Below, in pieces: positions 38,655 to 48,376 of a stretch of DNA of 64,000 nucleotides. Positions within the stretch are counted from its first letter, which is position 1, and each line of letters starts with the position of its first letter. This DNA comes from Paenibacillus sp. 19GGS1-52 (lineage in GTDB: Bacteria > Bacillota > Bacilli > Paenibacillales > Paenibacillaceae): contig NZ_CP059724.1 of assembly GCF_022369515.1 (NCBI RefSeq), positions 2,976,001-3,040,000 of the forward strand, written 5' to 3'. The notes below the pieces were generated by a model that had not been told where the DNA came from, searched no databases, and saw only the letters and a program-made list of their open reading frames with translations. The translations under genes and the position numbers were made by a program.

Positions 38655-40634
38655 ATGAGCAGCCGGCAAACACTTGCATTGGACCAAGGCTGGGGATTTC
38701 AGGCCGATTTGGGAATAGCGGGCTTGCGGGAAGAATGGGCCAGTAAAGAACTGCCGAATCCGCGTTCGGTTAAGGTTCCGCATACGTGGAACGTGGAAGA
38801 GGGTCTGGAAGAATTCCGGGGCATGGGGTGGTACGAATACCGTTTGCAGGTACCAGAGGCTTGGGAGCAGCGGCGTGTCTGCATACGGTTTGAAGCGGTG
38901 TACAGAGATGCGACCTTGTGGCTGAATGGGGAGAAGGTAGGAGGGCATTATCATTCCGGTTATACCTCCTTTGTCCTTGATCTGACGAAGCTTATAAGGC
39001 ATGGACAAGAGAATGTGCTGACCCTCTTAGTAGACAATTCCAACAGCGAAGTGGCACTTCCCCGCGGGAACAGCTTTGATTGGGCGGATGATGGCGGCAT
39101 TATTCGGGGAGTATCGCTTATTGTGAGTGGTGCTGCCGTCATTCAGCAGCTCAAGGTAAATGCAATTCCACGGTTCGGGACTAATCCCGCAGAGCCAGTG
39201 TCCGGGATCGTTAACGCCGAACTGAGTCTTTGCAATGGTTCTAGCGGTTCTGAAGTAGCAGATCCATTGACTGCACAGGTTGCGATTACTCGGCAAGGAA
39301 AGACGCTATGGAGCGTTGTACTTCCGGTCGTACGAGAAGCTTTAAGTATACAGACCGGAGAAATTACGCTAGATACTGTTGATCTGTGGCATTTTGACCA
39401 TCCGCATCTGTATGAGCTTAAGGTTACACTGTGGAATAACGGAGTGGCTGAAGATGAGCAGACCGTCAGCTTTGGTTTTCGGGAGATTAAGCCGGTAGGG
39501 CATGAGCTGTGGCTCAACCGTGAACGAGTCAGGCTGATCGGAGTGGAGTGGATGCCTGGCTCTAACCCAGAGAGTGGAATGGCTGAATCAGAAGAGCAGC
39601 TTATCAGACAGCTTGTACGGTTAAAAGAAGCCAACTGTGTATTTACCCGCTTTCATTGGCAGCAGGATAGGAAGCTGCTGGACTGGTGTGACCGCAACGG
39701 TATTCTTGTACAGGAGGAAATACCGCATTGGCAACAGCCGGAGCAACCGGATGAGGCCTTACTAGCCATCGCACTTATGCAGGCGGAGGAAATGATTGGA
39801 GATCATTATAACCATCCCTGCATCTTCGCCTGGGGCATGGGGAATGAGCTTGATGGACATTCTCCACAGACAGCGGATTATATGATGAAATTTAAGGAAG
39901 CGATACTTAAGTTTGATCCGCACCGGATGATCAACTATGTCAGCAATACGCTGCAGCTTGATCCCGAAAAGGATGCCACAGGTAAAGGTGATCTGCTGAT
40001 ATGGAACGATTATATAGGGACTTGGCATGGTGACATGAACGAGCATGAAGTGATCCAGAGTATTCTTAAAGCCTACCCCGACAAACCGCTGGTTGTGGCC
40101 GAATATGGATTATGCGAGCCTGTGTTCGAAGGAGGAGATCCCCGGCGAATTCAGATTCTGCGCGACAAAACGGAGCTTTATCGCCAGTATGAACCATTTG
40201 CTGCGCTGATCTACTTCAGTCTGAACGATTACCGCACACAGATGGGGGAAGATAGAACGGGCAGGCTGCGCCAGCGCGTGCATGGGACGCTGGATGTATA
40301 TGGCGCCGAGAAACCATCCTATGCAGCGCTACGGAAAGTATCCTCTCCGGTGTTATTAACATCGGCAGAGCGAACCACTGACGGAAATCTCAAGCTGGTG
40401 CTTGCCTGCCGCGCCGATATACCCGGCTATACGATTTCCGGGTATAAGCTGAAAGCAGAGTTAGAGGGAATAAATGAACCGTTGACGGCGGAGATTCCGC
40501 GGCTTGTCCCGGGTCAGACAGCAGAACTGCTGCTTGGACTGCCGTCAACAGTCTCCGCTTCACCTCAGCGGCTTACCGTGACGGTCATTAGACCAACTGG
40601 GTACAGTGTGTGCACAGAAGAGTTTAAGCTTTAG
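38655..40634 (+). CDS. GH2-family beta-galactosidase/glucuronidase-like enzyme
   Basis: Cytoplasmic glycoside hydrolase of 659 aa. A jelly-roll sugar-binding domain (about 1-185; VKVPHTWN, YRDATLWLNGEKVGGHYHSG) and an Ig-like domain precede the TIM barrel (about 280-570). The barrel has the acid/base Glu398 in FAWGMGNELDGH and the nucleophile Glu483 in LVVAEYGL. RGNSFDWADDGGIIR is a typical GH2 signature. The protein is shorter than LacZ, closer to beta-glucuronidase-like GH2 enzymes. The ATG lies 2 bp after the DUF5107-TPR stop, so translation is coupled. Specificity cannot be settled from sequence. The neighbourhood favours a beta-galactoside, but a beta-glucuronide or arabinoside is also possible. 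Confidence 0.85.
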   Translation: MSSRQTLALDQGWGFQADLGIAGLREEWASKELPNPRSVKVPHTWNVEEGLEEFRGMGWYEYRLQVPEAWEQRRVCIRFEAVYRDATLWLNGEKVGGHYHSGYTSFVLDLTKLIRHGQENVLTLLVDNSNSEVALPRGNSFDWADDGGIIRGVSLIVSGAAVIQQLKVNAIPRFGTNPAEPVSGIVNAELSLCNGSSGSEVADPLTAQVAITRQGKTLWSVVLPVVREALSIQTGEITLDTVDLWHFDHPHLYELKVTLWNNGVAEDEQTVSFGFREIKPVGHELWLNRERVRLIGVEWMPGSNPESGMAESEEQLIRQLVRLKEANCVFTRFHWQQDRKLLDWCDRNGILVQEEIPHWQQPEQPDEALLAIALMQAEEMIGDHYNHPCIFAWGMGNELDGHSPQTADYMMKFKEAILKFDPHRMINYVSNTLQLDPEKDATGKGDLLIWNDYIGTWHGDMNEHEVIQSILKAYPDKPLVVAEYGLCEPVFEGGDPRRIQILRDKTELYRQYEPFAALIYFSLNDYRTQMGEDRTGRLRQRVHGTLDVYGAEKPSYAALRKVSSPVLLTSAERTTDGNLKLVLACRADIPGYTISGYKLKAELEGINEPLTAEIPRLVPGQTAELLLGLPSTVSASPQRLTVTVIRPTGYSVCTEEFKL

Positions 40635-40665
40635 AATAGCAGGTGATCATAGCATACCAAAGCTT

Positions 40666-40706
40666 AGCCCAGCTCCCAGCATCATCGATGTGGACGGAGC
40701 TGGGTT
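40666..40706 (+). terminator. Hairpin after the GH2 gene
   Basis: AGCCCAGCTCC / GGAGCTGGGTT stem, extended by outer TAGCATA / TATGCTA pairs. The following T tract is weak (TTATTGCTATG), so it is an imperfect terminator. Confidence 0.6.
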
Positions 40707-40767
40707 ATTGCTATGCTAATATGCAATACCGCAAATTTAACAAACGACAGGAGTTTTCCGTAATATA

Positions 40768-40797
40768 TTGACAGCAAATTTGAGTTTATGTTATATA
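40768..40797 (+). promoter_or_regulatory. SigA-type promoter of htpG
   Basis: TTGACA at 40768-40773 and TTATAT/TATATA at 40791-40797 with 17-18 bp spacing. A transcript would begin a few bases before the CIRCE element. Confidence 0.8.
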
Positions 40798-40807
40798 AAA
40801 GGTAGAA

Positions 40808-40834
40808 TTAGCACTCAGGCTAATGGAGTGCTAA
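40808..40834 (+). promoter_or_regulatory. CIRCE element (HrcA operator)
   Basis: Perfect TTAGCACTC-N9-GAGTGCTAA inverted repeat placed at the expected transcription start of htpG. HrcA repressor binds this sequence in Firmicutes and is released on heat stress. Confidence 0.93.
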
Positions 40835-40884
40835 TGTGTCTGTGTTGGACAAGATGTTCATTTTGAAGGGAGATCTATTTATTC

Positions 40885-42765
40885 ATGGCTAAAAAAGAAT
40901 TTAAAGCAGAATCGAAAAGAATGCTGGAAATGATGATTAACTCCATTTATACGCAAAAGGAAATTTTCCTGCGGGAGCTGATCTCAAATGCCAGTGATGC
41001 GATTGACAAAATCTATTACAAAGCACTGTCTGATGAAGGATTGGTGTTCAATAAAGAGGATTATTACGTTAAAGTAACTGTGGATAAAGCCAGCAGAACC
41101 TTGACGATCTCTGATACGGGTATTGGTATGACCGAAGAAGAGATGGAGAGTAATCTCGGAATTATCGCGAGAAGCGGCTCACTAGCCTTCAAGAATGAGA
41201 ACGAGGCTAAAGACGGCCACGATATCATCGGACAGTTCGGGGTAGGTTTCTATTCCGCTTTTATGGTGGCAGATGATGTTGTTGTCATCAGTAAAGCCCT
41301 GGGCAGTGACAAGGCGTTCAAATGGGAATCCTTAGGCGCAGACGGCTACACCATTGAGCCCTACGAGAAGGAAACGGTCGGCACCGAGGTTATTTTGACT
41401 ATTAAAGAGAACACCGAAGATGAACAATACGATGATTATCTGGAAGAGTACCGCTTGAAATCCATTATCAAAAAATATTCCGATTTCATCCGTTTCCCGA
41501 TCAAGATGGACGTTACCGGTAGCCAACCTAAAGAAGGCAGCGAGACGGAATTCGAGGAAGTTGTCGAAGAACAAACCGTGAACAGCATGGTGCCAATCTG
41601 GCGCAAAAATAAGAACGAGCTCACCACTGAAGATTATGATAACTTCTATGCTGAGAAACGTTATGGCTATGACAAACCGTTGAAGCATATTCATATCAGT
41701 GCCGATGGCGCGGTAGAGTATAATGCGATTCTCTTTATTCCGGAAAGCACGCCGTATGATTACTATACGAAGGAATATGAGAAGGGCTTAGAGCTGTATT
41801 CCAATGGCGTTCTGATCATGAGCAAGAGTGCGGACCTGTTGCCTGACTATTTTAGCTTTGTCAAAGGGATGGTAGATTCTTCCGATCTTTCCCTGAACAT
41901 CTCCCGCGAAATGCTGCAGCATGACCGCCAGCTGACACTGATCGCCAAGAACATCAAGAACAAGATTAAGAGCCAACTGCAAAGTCTGCTGAAGGATGAA
42001 AGAGATAAATATGAGTTGTTCTACAAAGCTTTTGGCAGACAGCTGAAATTTGGCGTATACAACGATTATGGCATCAATAAAGAAACGCTGCAGGACCTGC
42101 TAATGTTCTACTCCTCCACTGAGAAGAAGCTTGTTACCTTGGATGAGTACATTGCCAGAATGCCTGAAGAGCAGAAATTCATCTATTATGCCTCCGGTGA
42201 ATCGGTTGAACGCATCGAGAAGCTGCCGCAAACCGAAATCGTGGCGGATAAGGGCTATGAGATGCTGTACCTGACGGATGATATTGATGAGTTCGCGATC
42301 AAAGTCATTGCGACGTATAAAGAGAAGGAATTCAAATCGGTATCCAGCGGCGACCTCGGCATTGAAGCGGATGAGAGTGAGAAGCCTACAGAAGCGGAAG
42401 AAAGCGAGAATAAAGAGCTTTTTGAAGCGATGAAGGGCATTCTGTCCGGTAAAGTGAAGAACGTTAAAGCCTCCAAGCGACTGAAGACACATCCAGTGTG
42501 TCTGTCCACTGAAGGTGAGCTGACCATCGAGATGGAGAAAATATTAAAATCCATGTCTACCGGCCAAGATGTGCAAGCAGACAAGGTGTTGGAAATCAAC
42601 ATCAACCATGAAGTATTCCACTCCTTGAAGGCTGCTGCAGAAACAGATCAAGAGAAATTGAGCCTCTATACACATTTGCTGTATAACCAGGCACTATTGA
42701 TCGAAGGTCTGCAGGTCAGTGACCCTGTACAATTCACTAATGATATTTGCAAAATCATGGTCTAA
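40885..42765 (+). CDS. htpG: HtpG, Hsp90-family molecular chaperone
   Basis: Cytoplasmic ATP-dependent chaperone of 626 aa, full length for the family. The N-terminal GHKL ATPase domain begins [20 protein letters not shown] and includes [22 protein letters not shown], and [15 protein letters not shown]. The middle domain has the client-related [12 protein letters not shown] charged linker rich in Glu (about 500-515) separates the C-terminal dimerisation domain. It is a single-gene unit with a SigA promoter, a perfect CIRCE element and a strong terminator. Control by HrcA is unusual compared with Bacillus subtilis, where htpG is outside the HrcA regulon. It is a housekeeping gene with no evident link to the sugar genes next to it. 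Confidence 0.97.
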   Translation: MAKKEFKAESKRMLEMMINSIYTQKEIFLRELISNASDAIDKIYYKALSDEGLVFNKEDYYVKVTVDKASRTLTISDTGIGMTEEEMESNLGIIARSGSLAFKNENEAKDGHDIIGQFGVGFYSAFMVADDVVVISKALGSDKAFKWESLGADGYTIEPYEKETVGTEVILTIKENTEDEQYDDYLEEYRLKSIIKKYSDFIRFPIKMDVTGSQPKEGSETEFEEVVEEQTVNSMVPIWRKNKNELTTEDYDNFYAEKRYGYDKPLKHIHISADGAVEYNAILFIPESTPYDYYTKEYEKGLELYSNGVLIMSKSADLLPDYFSFVKGMVDSSDLSLNISREMLQHDRQLTLIAKNIKNKIKSQLQSLLKDERDKYELFYKAFGRQLKFGVYNDYGINKETLQDLLMFYSSTEKKLVTLDEYIARMPEEQKFIYYASGESVERIEKLPQTEIVADKGYEMLYLTDDIDEFAIKVIATYKEKEFKSVSSGDLGIEADESEKPTEAEESENKELFEAMKGILSGKVKNVKASKRLKTHPVCLSTEGELTIEMEKILKSMSTGQDVQADKVLEININHEVFHSLKAAAETDQEKLSLYTHLLYNQALLIEGLQVSDPVQFTNDICKIMV

Positions 42766-42802
42766 ACCGGCGCATTAGCCGACTTACATCCATGAGCAAC
42801 AT

Positions 42803-42847
42803 AAATACCCCGCGACTGGTGCAAATGACCAGGGCGGGGTATTTTTT
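42803..42847 (+). terminator. htpG terminator
   Basis: AAATACCCCGC / GCGGGGTATTT stem followed by a run of T. A-rich sequence on the other side lets it serve the convergent LysR gene too. Confidence 0.88.
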
Positions 42848-42891
42848 TCGGGAATTTATATTTCGTAATTATGCTCTGAGTCCGCTTACCG

Positions 42892-43758
42892 TTAGATCTG
42901 AAAGCTCTCGATAAACTTGGTAGCGAGCGTTGACAAATATTTGTGCTTGATCCAGACTGCGGCCACACGGGTATGCAGCGCTTCGCACCTGATTTCTTTA
43001 TAGACCAGATTGCCATGGTTAGCCAGCTCGAAGGCAGATTTGGGAATAATTCCGATGCCAAGTCCAGCATTTGCCCAGAGCAGCGTAGTGCGCGCATCAT
43101 CATTCATACAGAAGACAAGTGGTTCGAAGCCATGCTCCAGACAGGTCTCACGAATGAGCTGCTCGAACCGGCGGTAGATAATAAGCGGCTTATCTTGCAG
43201 CTCCCCGAGGTCAATGCTAGTATCGCTCGGATTCCAGTCATAATCTGGGGTCATTACGGCAATCATAGGTTCGGAATTGATGTAACGACATTCCAGATTG
43301 CTAGTATTAAAAGGGGTGCGGACAATGCCGATTTCGACAATGCCTTTGTTCAGCAGGTCGATGATCATAAAGGTATTCCCCTCATGGATTTCAAAAGTAA
43401 CGCCTAAATAGTTCTTATGGAACTCGCCCAGCCGATCTTGCAGCAATGTAGCTCCAGAAGAGGACACGGTGCCAATCGAAAGACTCCCCTTCAGCCCTTT
43501 CACAAAATCATTAATTTCTCTAGTGGTCGAATCGGTCAATTCAAGGATTTGCTGTGCTCGATTGCGCAAAATAATGCCGGCATCTGTCAATTGCACGCTG
43601 CGAGCCCCCCGTTCAACCAGCTTTACCCCAAGCTCTTCCTCCAGCAGCTTAAGCTGCTGACTGAGCGGGGGTTGGGCCATTTGCAGCTTCCGCGCAGCTG
43701 AAGTAATTTGTCCTTCCTCAGCGATGGCCAGAAAATATCTGAGTTGTCTGATATCCAT
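42892..43758 (-). CDS. LysR-family transcriptional regulator
   Basis: Regulator of 288 aa. The winged helix-turn-helix is MDIRQLRYFLAIAEEGQITS, then AARKLQMAQPPLSQQLKLLE (1-60). The effector domain (about 90-285) begins GSLSIGTVSSSGATLLQDRL. Motifs place it in the CynR/CatM-like branch that often activates an adjacent divergent operon. GGAGG lies 7 nt before the ATG. It is divergent from the two-gene ABC exporter with about 150 bp between, so control of that exporter is plausible. The ligand is unknown. Confidence 0.9.
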   Translation of the reverse strand: MDIRQLRYFLAIAEEGQITSAARKLQMAQPPLSQQLKLLEEELGVKLVERGARSVQLTDAGIILRNRAQQILELTDSTTREINDFVKGLKGSLSIGTVSSSGATLLQDRLGEFHKNYLGVTFEIHEGNTFMIIDLLNKGIVEIGIVRTPFNTSNLECRYINSEPMIAVMTPDYDWNPSDTSIDLGELQDKPLIIYRRFEQLIRETCLEHGFEPLVFCMNDDARTTLLWANAGLGIGIIPKSAFELANHGNLVYKEIRCEALHTRVAAVWIKHKYLSTLATKFIESFQI

Positions 43759-43907
43759 ACAAAAACCTCCGAATTTGGTATATGCTATTCATATCGGAAT
43801 GAGACGAATCCAATATTATTAATATGAAAGAAGATATGACATAATCATAACGGGTCTTGTACATAAATCAAATTGTTACATAAACTTTAGGTTGGGTGTG
43901 GATAACT

Positions 43908-45644
43908 TTGCTGAAAATTGCCGTATTCTTAAAGCCTTACAGAAAAGAAGCTATTATTGGTCCAATATTCAAGCTGTTCGAAGCTATTCTGGAATTGCTG
44001 CTGCCGACGATCGTGGCCCTGATTATTAACAATGGCATTGGCAAACATGATTCGGCGTATGTGTATCGCATGGGAGGTCTCATGGTGCTGATGTCCATAT
44101 TGGGCTTTGGCTGTTCCATGGTCTGCCAGTTCTTCGCGGCTCGGGCTTCGCAGGGCTTTGGTACAACGCTGCGGAATAAAATGTTCCAGCACATCTCCTC
44201 TTTTTCGTACGCTGAACTGGATATCTTTGGAACGCCAACGTTGATTAACCGAATAACGAACGATGTTAACCAGCTGCAGTTGGCCGTGGCGATGTTGATT
44301 CGGCTAGTAATCCGCGCTCCTTTTATCTTTATCGGGGCCATTATCATGTCGATGATACTGGATTTTCGGCTGTCCCTGGTTTTGTTGGCCGCAACCCCGG
44401 TGTTTGCACTTATTTTATACTTTATTATCACTCGTACCTCACCAATGTACCGCAAGTATCAACAGAAGCTGGATCAGCTTGCGGTCGTGCTGAGCGAGAA
44501 TCTATCCGGGATTAGGGTTATTCGTGCCTTCGCGAAGAGCCGTGAGGAGAGAGCACGCTTTAATGAGGCTTCCGAAGATTTGACCGCAACGGCTATTCGG
44601 GTCAGCCGCATTTCTGCATGGCTAGGTCCGTTGACTACATTAGTCGTGAATGCCGCCATCATCGCTATTCTATGGGTTGGTGGGATTCACATTGATGGAG
44701 GACGGCTTTCACAGGGTGAGATTATTGCTTTTATCAATTACATCACCCAAATTCTGCTGGCGTTGATCGTGGTTTCAAATCTGGTCATTATTTTTACCAA
44801 AGCCGCTTCCTCAGCGAACCGTGTGAATGAGGTACTGGCTGTTGCAGCCTCCGTTTCCGATAAGGGAAATGCGGTCTTGGGTATGCTGGATAAGGCGGTT
44901 CCAGTCATTTCATTTGACCATGTATCCTTTGGTTATAACACTACTGGTGAACTGGCGCTGAATGATATCTCCGTTGTGATTAACCGTGGGGAGACGGTCG
45001 GACTAATCGGCAGTACGGGTTCAGGCAAGTCTACTTTTGTAAACCTAATTCCCCGCTTCTATGATGCTGTGAAAGGTGACATTTACGTCGAGGGTGTTAA
45101 CGTGAAAGATTATCCGCTGCAGCAATTGCGCGGGGAAATCGGGATTGTTCCGCAAAAAGCAGTGCTGTTTACCGGTTCAATAGCCGACAATATCCGCTGG
45201 GGCAAGGAGGATGCTACGGATGACGAGCTCAAGCTGGCCTTGTCTGTAGCACAGGCGGAGGAATTTGTTCAAAAGCTTCCTGAAGGTTTGGCGACAGAAG
45301 TCTCCCGTGGAGGAACAAATTTATCTGGTGGACAGAAACAGCGTTTGACGATTGCCCGTGCAGTGGTTGGTCAGCCGCAGGTTCTGATCCTAGACGACTC
45401 CTCAAGCGCATTAGACTTTGCAACCGATGCGGCGCTTCGGCGGGCACTGCAGCAGAGCAGCAAGGAAATGACGGTGCTTCTAGTATCCCAACGGGTCAGC
45501 ACGGTGCGGCAAGCGGATAAAATATTGGTGTTTGAGGAAGGACGGATTGCTGGCGTTGGGACCCATGAGGAACTGATGATCAGCTGTGTGGAGTACAAGG
45601 AAATCTGTCTGTCGCAGCTATCCAGTGAGGAGTCGGGACAATGA
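43908..45644 (+). CDS. Heterodimeric ABC exporter subunit with degenerate ATP site (BmrC/YheI-like)
   Basis: Membrane-bound ATP-binding exporter half of 578 aa: six transmembrane helices (about 1-310) and one nucleotide-binding domain. It has Walker A GSTGSGKST and signature LSGGQKQR. The Walker B region reads VLILDDSSSALD, with Asp in place of the catalytic Glu, and the switch His is replaced by Gln in VSQRVST. These changes mark the degenerate site of heterodimeric exporters such as BmrC/BmrD. TTG at 43908 was chosen because GGGTGTGG precedes it by 6 nt and homologues begin MLKIA; GTG at 43896 is the alternative. It overlaps the next gene by 4 bp. Substrates of such pumps include drugs and lipids; the one here is unknown. 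Confidence 0.88.
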   Translation: MLKIAVFLKPYRKEAIIGPIFKLFEAILELLLPTIVALIINNGIGKHDSAYVYRMGGLMVLMSILGFGCSMVCQFFAARASQGFGTTLRNKMFQHISSFSYAELDIFGTPTLINRITNDVNQLQLAVAMLIRLVIRAPFIFIGAIIMSMILDFRLSLVLLAATPVFALILYFIITRTSPMYRKYQQKLDQLAVVLSENLSGIRVIRAFAKSREERARFNEASEDLTATAIRVSRISAWLGPLTTLVVNAAIIAILWVGGIHIDGGRLSQGEIIAFINYITQILLALIVVSNLVIIFTKAASSANRVNEVLAVAASVSDKGNAVLGMLDKAVPVISFDHVSFGYNTTGELALNDISVVINRGETVGLIGSTGSGKSTFVNLIPRFYDAVKGDIYVEGVNVKDYPLQQLRGEIGIVPQKAVLFTGSIADNIRWGKEDATDDELKLALSVAQAEEFVQKLPEGLATEVSRGGTNLSGGQKQRLTIARAVVGQPQVLILDDSSSALDFATDAALRRALQQSSKEMTVLLVSQRVSTVRQADKILVFEEGRIAGVGTHEELMISCVEYKEICLSQLSSEESGQ

Positions 45645-47380
45645 ATAATAAAGATACCTGGAAAAGAGTCTTAGGTTATACCGGGCAATATAAAAATATA
45701 GCTGTAGGGGCAGTGATCTGCGCTCTACTTAGTGTGATTGCCAGCTTGATTGGCCCGTTGCTCATCGGCCGAGCAGTAGACCATATGATAGGACCAGGTC
45801 AGGTAGACTTCACAGCTGTGCTCAAGCTGCTTGTTATATTGGCTGTTGTTTATGTAGTAGGCAGCTTGTTCAGCTGGCTGCTTACGTATTATACAAATCG
45901 GATTGCTTACCGGACAGTGTATGAACTTCGGCGCCAGCTTTTTGACAAATTGAATGTCTTACCATTGAAGTTCCACGATAATCACCCGCAAGGGGACAGC
46001 ATCAGCCGCTTTGTGAATGATATGGATGCAGTCTCAGACGGGCTGCTGCAAGGCTTCTCCACGCTGCTAACGGGTGTAGTGACTATCGCAGGTGCGATCG
46101 GACTTATGCTCTACATCAGCCCGCTGATGACGGTGGTTGTGCTGTTATCGGCTCCGGCCACTTTTTTTGTGGCCCGCTTTATTACTATGCGCTCGCAAGC
46201 GCTGTTCCGCGAACAAGCCAAGATTCTGGGCGGACTAAACGGATACGTGGAAGAGATGATCGGTGGACAAAAGGTAGTGCAGGCTTATCACTACGAAGAT
46301 CGTGCCTATACACGTTTCGTGGAACGGAATGAGACCTTATACCAAACGGGTGTGAAATCGCAGTTCTACGGCTCCTTGTCGAATCCGACGACTCGTCTGG
46401 TCAACAATATTACCTTCTCCGTCATTGCTATGATTGGCAGTGTATTGGTTATTATGAACCATTTGACGGTAGGGGATCTGTCCAGCTTTCTGATCTATTC
46501 GAATCTGTTCGCCAAGCCTTTTAATGAAATTACCGGAGTGATTACGCAGTTGCAATCCGCAACGGCTTCAGCGCAGCGTATTTTCAGTATCCTTGATCTG
46601 CCCCCAGAACGCCCTGAACCTAAATCGGCGTTGCAGCTGGAATCGAGCCAAGGCACAATCCGGTTTGACAAGGTGAAGTTTGCTTACAATCCGGAGCGCC
46701 CGCTGATTACTGGATTCAGCTTGGAAGTGAAGTCAGGGACGCGCGTGGCGATTGTCGGACAGACTGGCGCTGGCAAGACAACACTGGTCAATCTGCTGAT
46801 GCGTTTTTATGAAGTGGATAGTGGTTCGATCTCCATAGATGGAATAGATATCACCACCCTAACCCGTGACAGTCTGCGGCGTAATTTCGGAATGGTGCTG
46901 CAGGATACGTGGCTTTTTGGAGGCAGCATTAGAGAGAATATAGCTTACGGCAAGCCTGAAGCGACAGAGCAGGAAGTCATTGCCGCCGCCAAAGCAGCCA
47001 ATGCGCACAGCTTTATCAAACGCCTGCCGGACGGCTATGCGACGAAGATTACCGGCTCGGGCGATAATCTGTCGCAGGGACAGAAACAGTTGCTAACGAT
47101 AGCACGTGTCATGCTCGCCGATCCACCGATGCTGATCCTGGATGAAGCCACTAGTAGCATCGATACACTAACAGAATTACGCATTCAGAAGGCTTTTCTG
47201 ACCATGATCGCTGGGCGCACCAGCTTTGTGATCGCCCACCGGCTCTCGACGATCCGCGAATCGGATCTGATTCTCTTTATGAAGGACGGGGATATCGTGG
47301 AGAGTGGTACTCATGATGGGCTGCTGGAGAGCGGCGGGTATTATGCTCGGTTGTATAACAGCCAATTTGCAGCTGTATAG
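45641..47380 (+). CDS. Heterodimeric ABC exporter subunit with consensus ATP site (BmrD/YheH-like)
   Basis: Partner half-transporter of 579 aa. Six transmembrane helices (about 20-320) precede an ATPase domain with Walker A GQTGAGKTT, signature LSQGQKQL, Walker B MLILDEATSSID with the catalytic Glu, and switch His in IAHRLST. It therefore supplies the working catalytic glutamate of the pair. The start codon overlaps the stop of the first subunit (ATGA), which secures equal production of both halves. No clear terminator follows. Confidence 0.9.
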   Translation: MNNKDTWKRVLGYTGQYKNIAVGAVICALLSVIASLIGPLLIGRAVDHMIGPGQVDFTAVLKLLVILAVVYVVGSLFSWLLTYYTNRIAYRTVYELRRQLFDKLNVLPLKFHDNHPQGDSISRFVNDMDAVSDGLLQGFSTLLTGVVTIAGAIGLMLYISPLMTVVVLLSAPATFFVARFITMRSQALFREQAKILGGLNGYVEEMIGGQKVVQAYHYEDRAYTRFVERNETLYQTGVKSQFYGSLSNPTTRLVNNITFSVIAMIGSVLVIMNHLTVGDLSSFLIYSNLFAKPFNEITGVITQLQSATASAQRIFSILDLPPERPEPKSALQLESSQGTIRFDKVKFAYNPERPLITGFSLEVKSGTRVAIVGQTGAGKTTLVNLLMRFYEVDSGSISIDGIDITTLTRDSLRRNFGMVLQDTWLFGGSIRENIAYGKPEATEQEVIAAAKAANAHSFIKRLPDGYATKITGSGDNLSQGQKQLLTIARVMLADPPMLILDEATSSIDTLTELRIQKAFLTMIAGRTSFVIAHRLSTIRESDLILFMKDGDIVESGTHDGLLESGGYYARLYNSQFAAV

Positions 47381-47399
47381 CTGCATTTGGTGGGGGCAT

Positions 47400-47500
47400 T
47401 TAAGGCTCAAAGCCAAAATCAGCGGTTGACCTGTTGTGAGTAGAACCGCTACGGTTCGGAGCGTTCTTGCGATCGCTGTTAAAGCCCGATTTCCTCTGAT
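47400..47500. repeat. Possible copy of a dispersed intergenic repeat
   Basis: On the minus strand this stretch reads AACAGCGAT, AACGCTCCG and CTACTCACAAC in order. The block at 9040-9090 on the plus strand has AACAGCGAT, AACGGTCCG and CCTCACAAG with similar spacing. The resemblance is partial, so a shared mobile or palindromic repeat is only suggested. Confidence 0.3.
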
Positions 47501-47533
47501 TTTTAAATAGAGCCTCATTTAATGCTTACTTTT

Positions 47534-47761
47534 TTACTGTCTACTCATAAAGTATGGAAATAATAATAGGCCAGCGATGATAAGCATGGCAATCATACCT
47601 GAAATTCTCCGGGCTATGAAATAAGTATTGCTGGGCTCTTTAGTTGCTTTCCAGCTTTCAAACGTTTTCCACATCAGCCTTGGAGCTATAGCATTTAATA
47701 ATCCGCTAACAAATATAAGACCAAAAATAAGCATCGGGATTAGTAGTATTCCTTTGGGCAT
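47534..47761 (-). CDS. Small membrane protein, two transmembrane helices
   Basis: Protein of 75 aa with hydrophobic helices at about 4-26 (GILLIPMLIFGLIFVSGLLN) and 53-71 (ISGMIAMLIIAGLLLFPYF). Between them is a cytoplasmic or external loop with APRLMWKTFESWKATKEPS. This pattern resembles small DUF6199-like membrane proteins of Firmicutes. AAAGGAAAG lies 7 nt before the ATG. It stands alone, converging with the exporter operon. Function unknown. Confidence 0.7.
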   Translation of the reverse strand: MPKGILLIPMLIFGLIFVSGLLNAIAPRLMWKTFESWKATKEPSNTYFIARRISGMIAMLIIAGLLLFPYFMSRQ

Positions 47762-48376
47762 AGGTATTCTTTCCTTTCAGATCTTATTTATTTTTGTGTT
47801 TTCTCTTAGCAGCCTAGCACGAATTGAAAGTGCTGCTAAGAATAACGGAAACATTCGCTAATTATCGAGTTCTGTATACTAAACAATAGAAACGATTTGT
47901 CCAGTGGAAGATTAAGGAAGTCTAAGTACTGATTGAAAGCAGGGTTAGACTTAGCTGCACTCTGTACATTTATTCTAGGGAAATGAACTGCTAAAGTGAC
48001 TTTAGTTGTACTTCGTGCAGTTAAATCTCGACAAATTCCCTCTGTACGGTAGCATCAAAAATATAGTTGCAGTAAATGCAGTAAATGCAGTAAATACAGT
48101 TAAAGCGTCAGTTGCCGGTAAAAGAGATGTTTTAAGTGTACAGACTACAACTATTCACTTGTAGCATTGGTGTGTAACCAAGTAGAACTGTGCTTCACAG
48201 ATACTTAAGCGACAGCCTTCTAAAGAAATATACTACCTCTGCAGTAACCTCTGATTGGCTGAAGAAAACGTAGTATTAGATTAACGATGTAGCGTAAGAT
48301 AACGGGCAGCGATTTAATCCAATAATAGCAAATTATAATAATGATATGGTAAAATTTTCACTATGAGAAGATCGGA
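47762..48376. other. Gene-free AT-rich region
   Basis: About 600 bp without a credible coding frame. It contains a short tandem repeat (48069-48104) and repeated words such as GTGCAGTTAAA and TTAGTTGTAC, which look like decayed dispersed repeat material. It leads into an aldo/keto reductase relic. Confidence 0.5.
48069..48104 (+). repeat. 9-bp tandem repeat
   Basis: GCAGTAAAT occurs three times without change (48069, 48078, 48087) and is followed by the degenerate copy ACAGTTAAA. Confidence 0.8.

Noticed and set aside
48069..48104. Possible CRISPR array
   Set aside because: Units are 9 bp and directly adjacent, with no spacers and no cas genes nearby.
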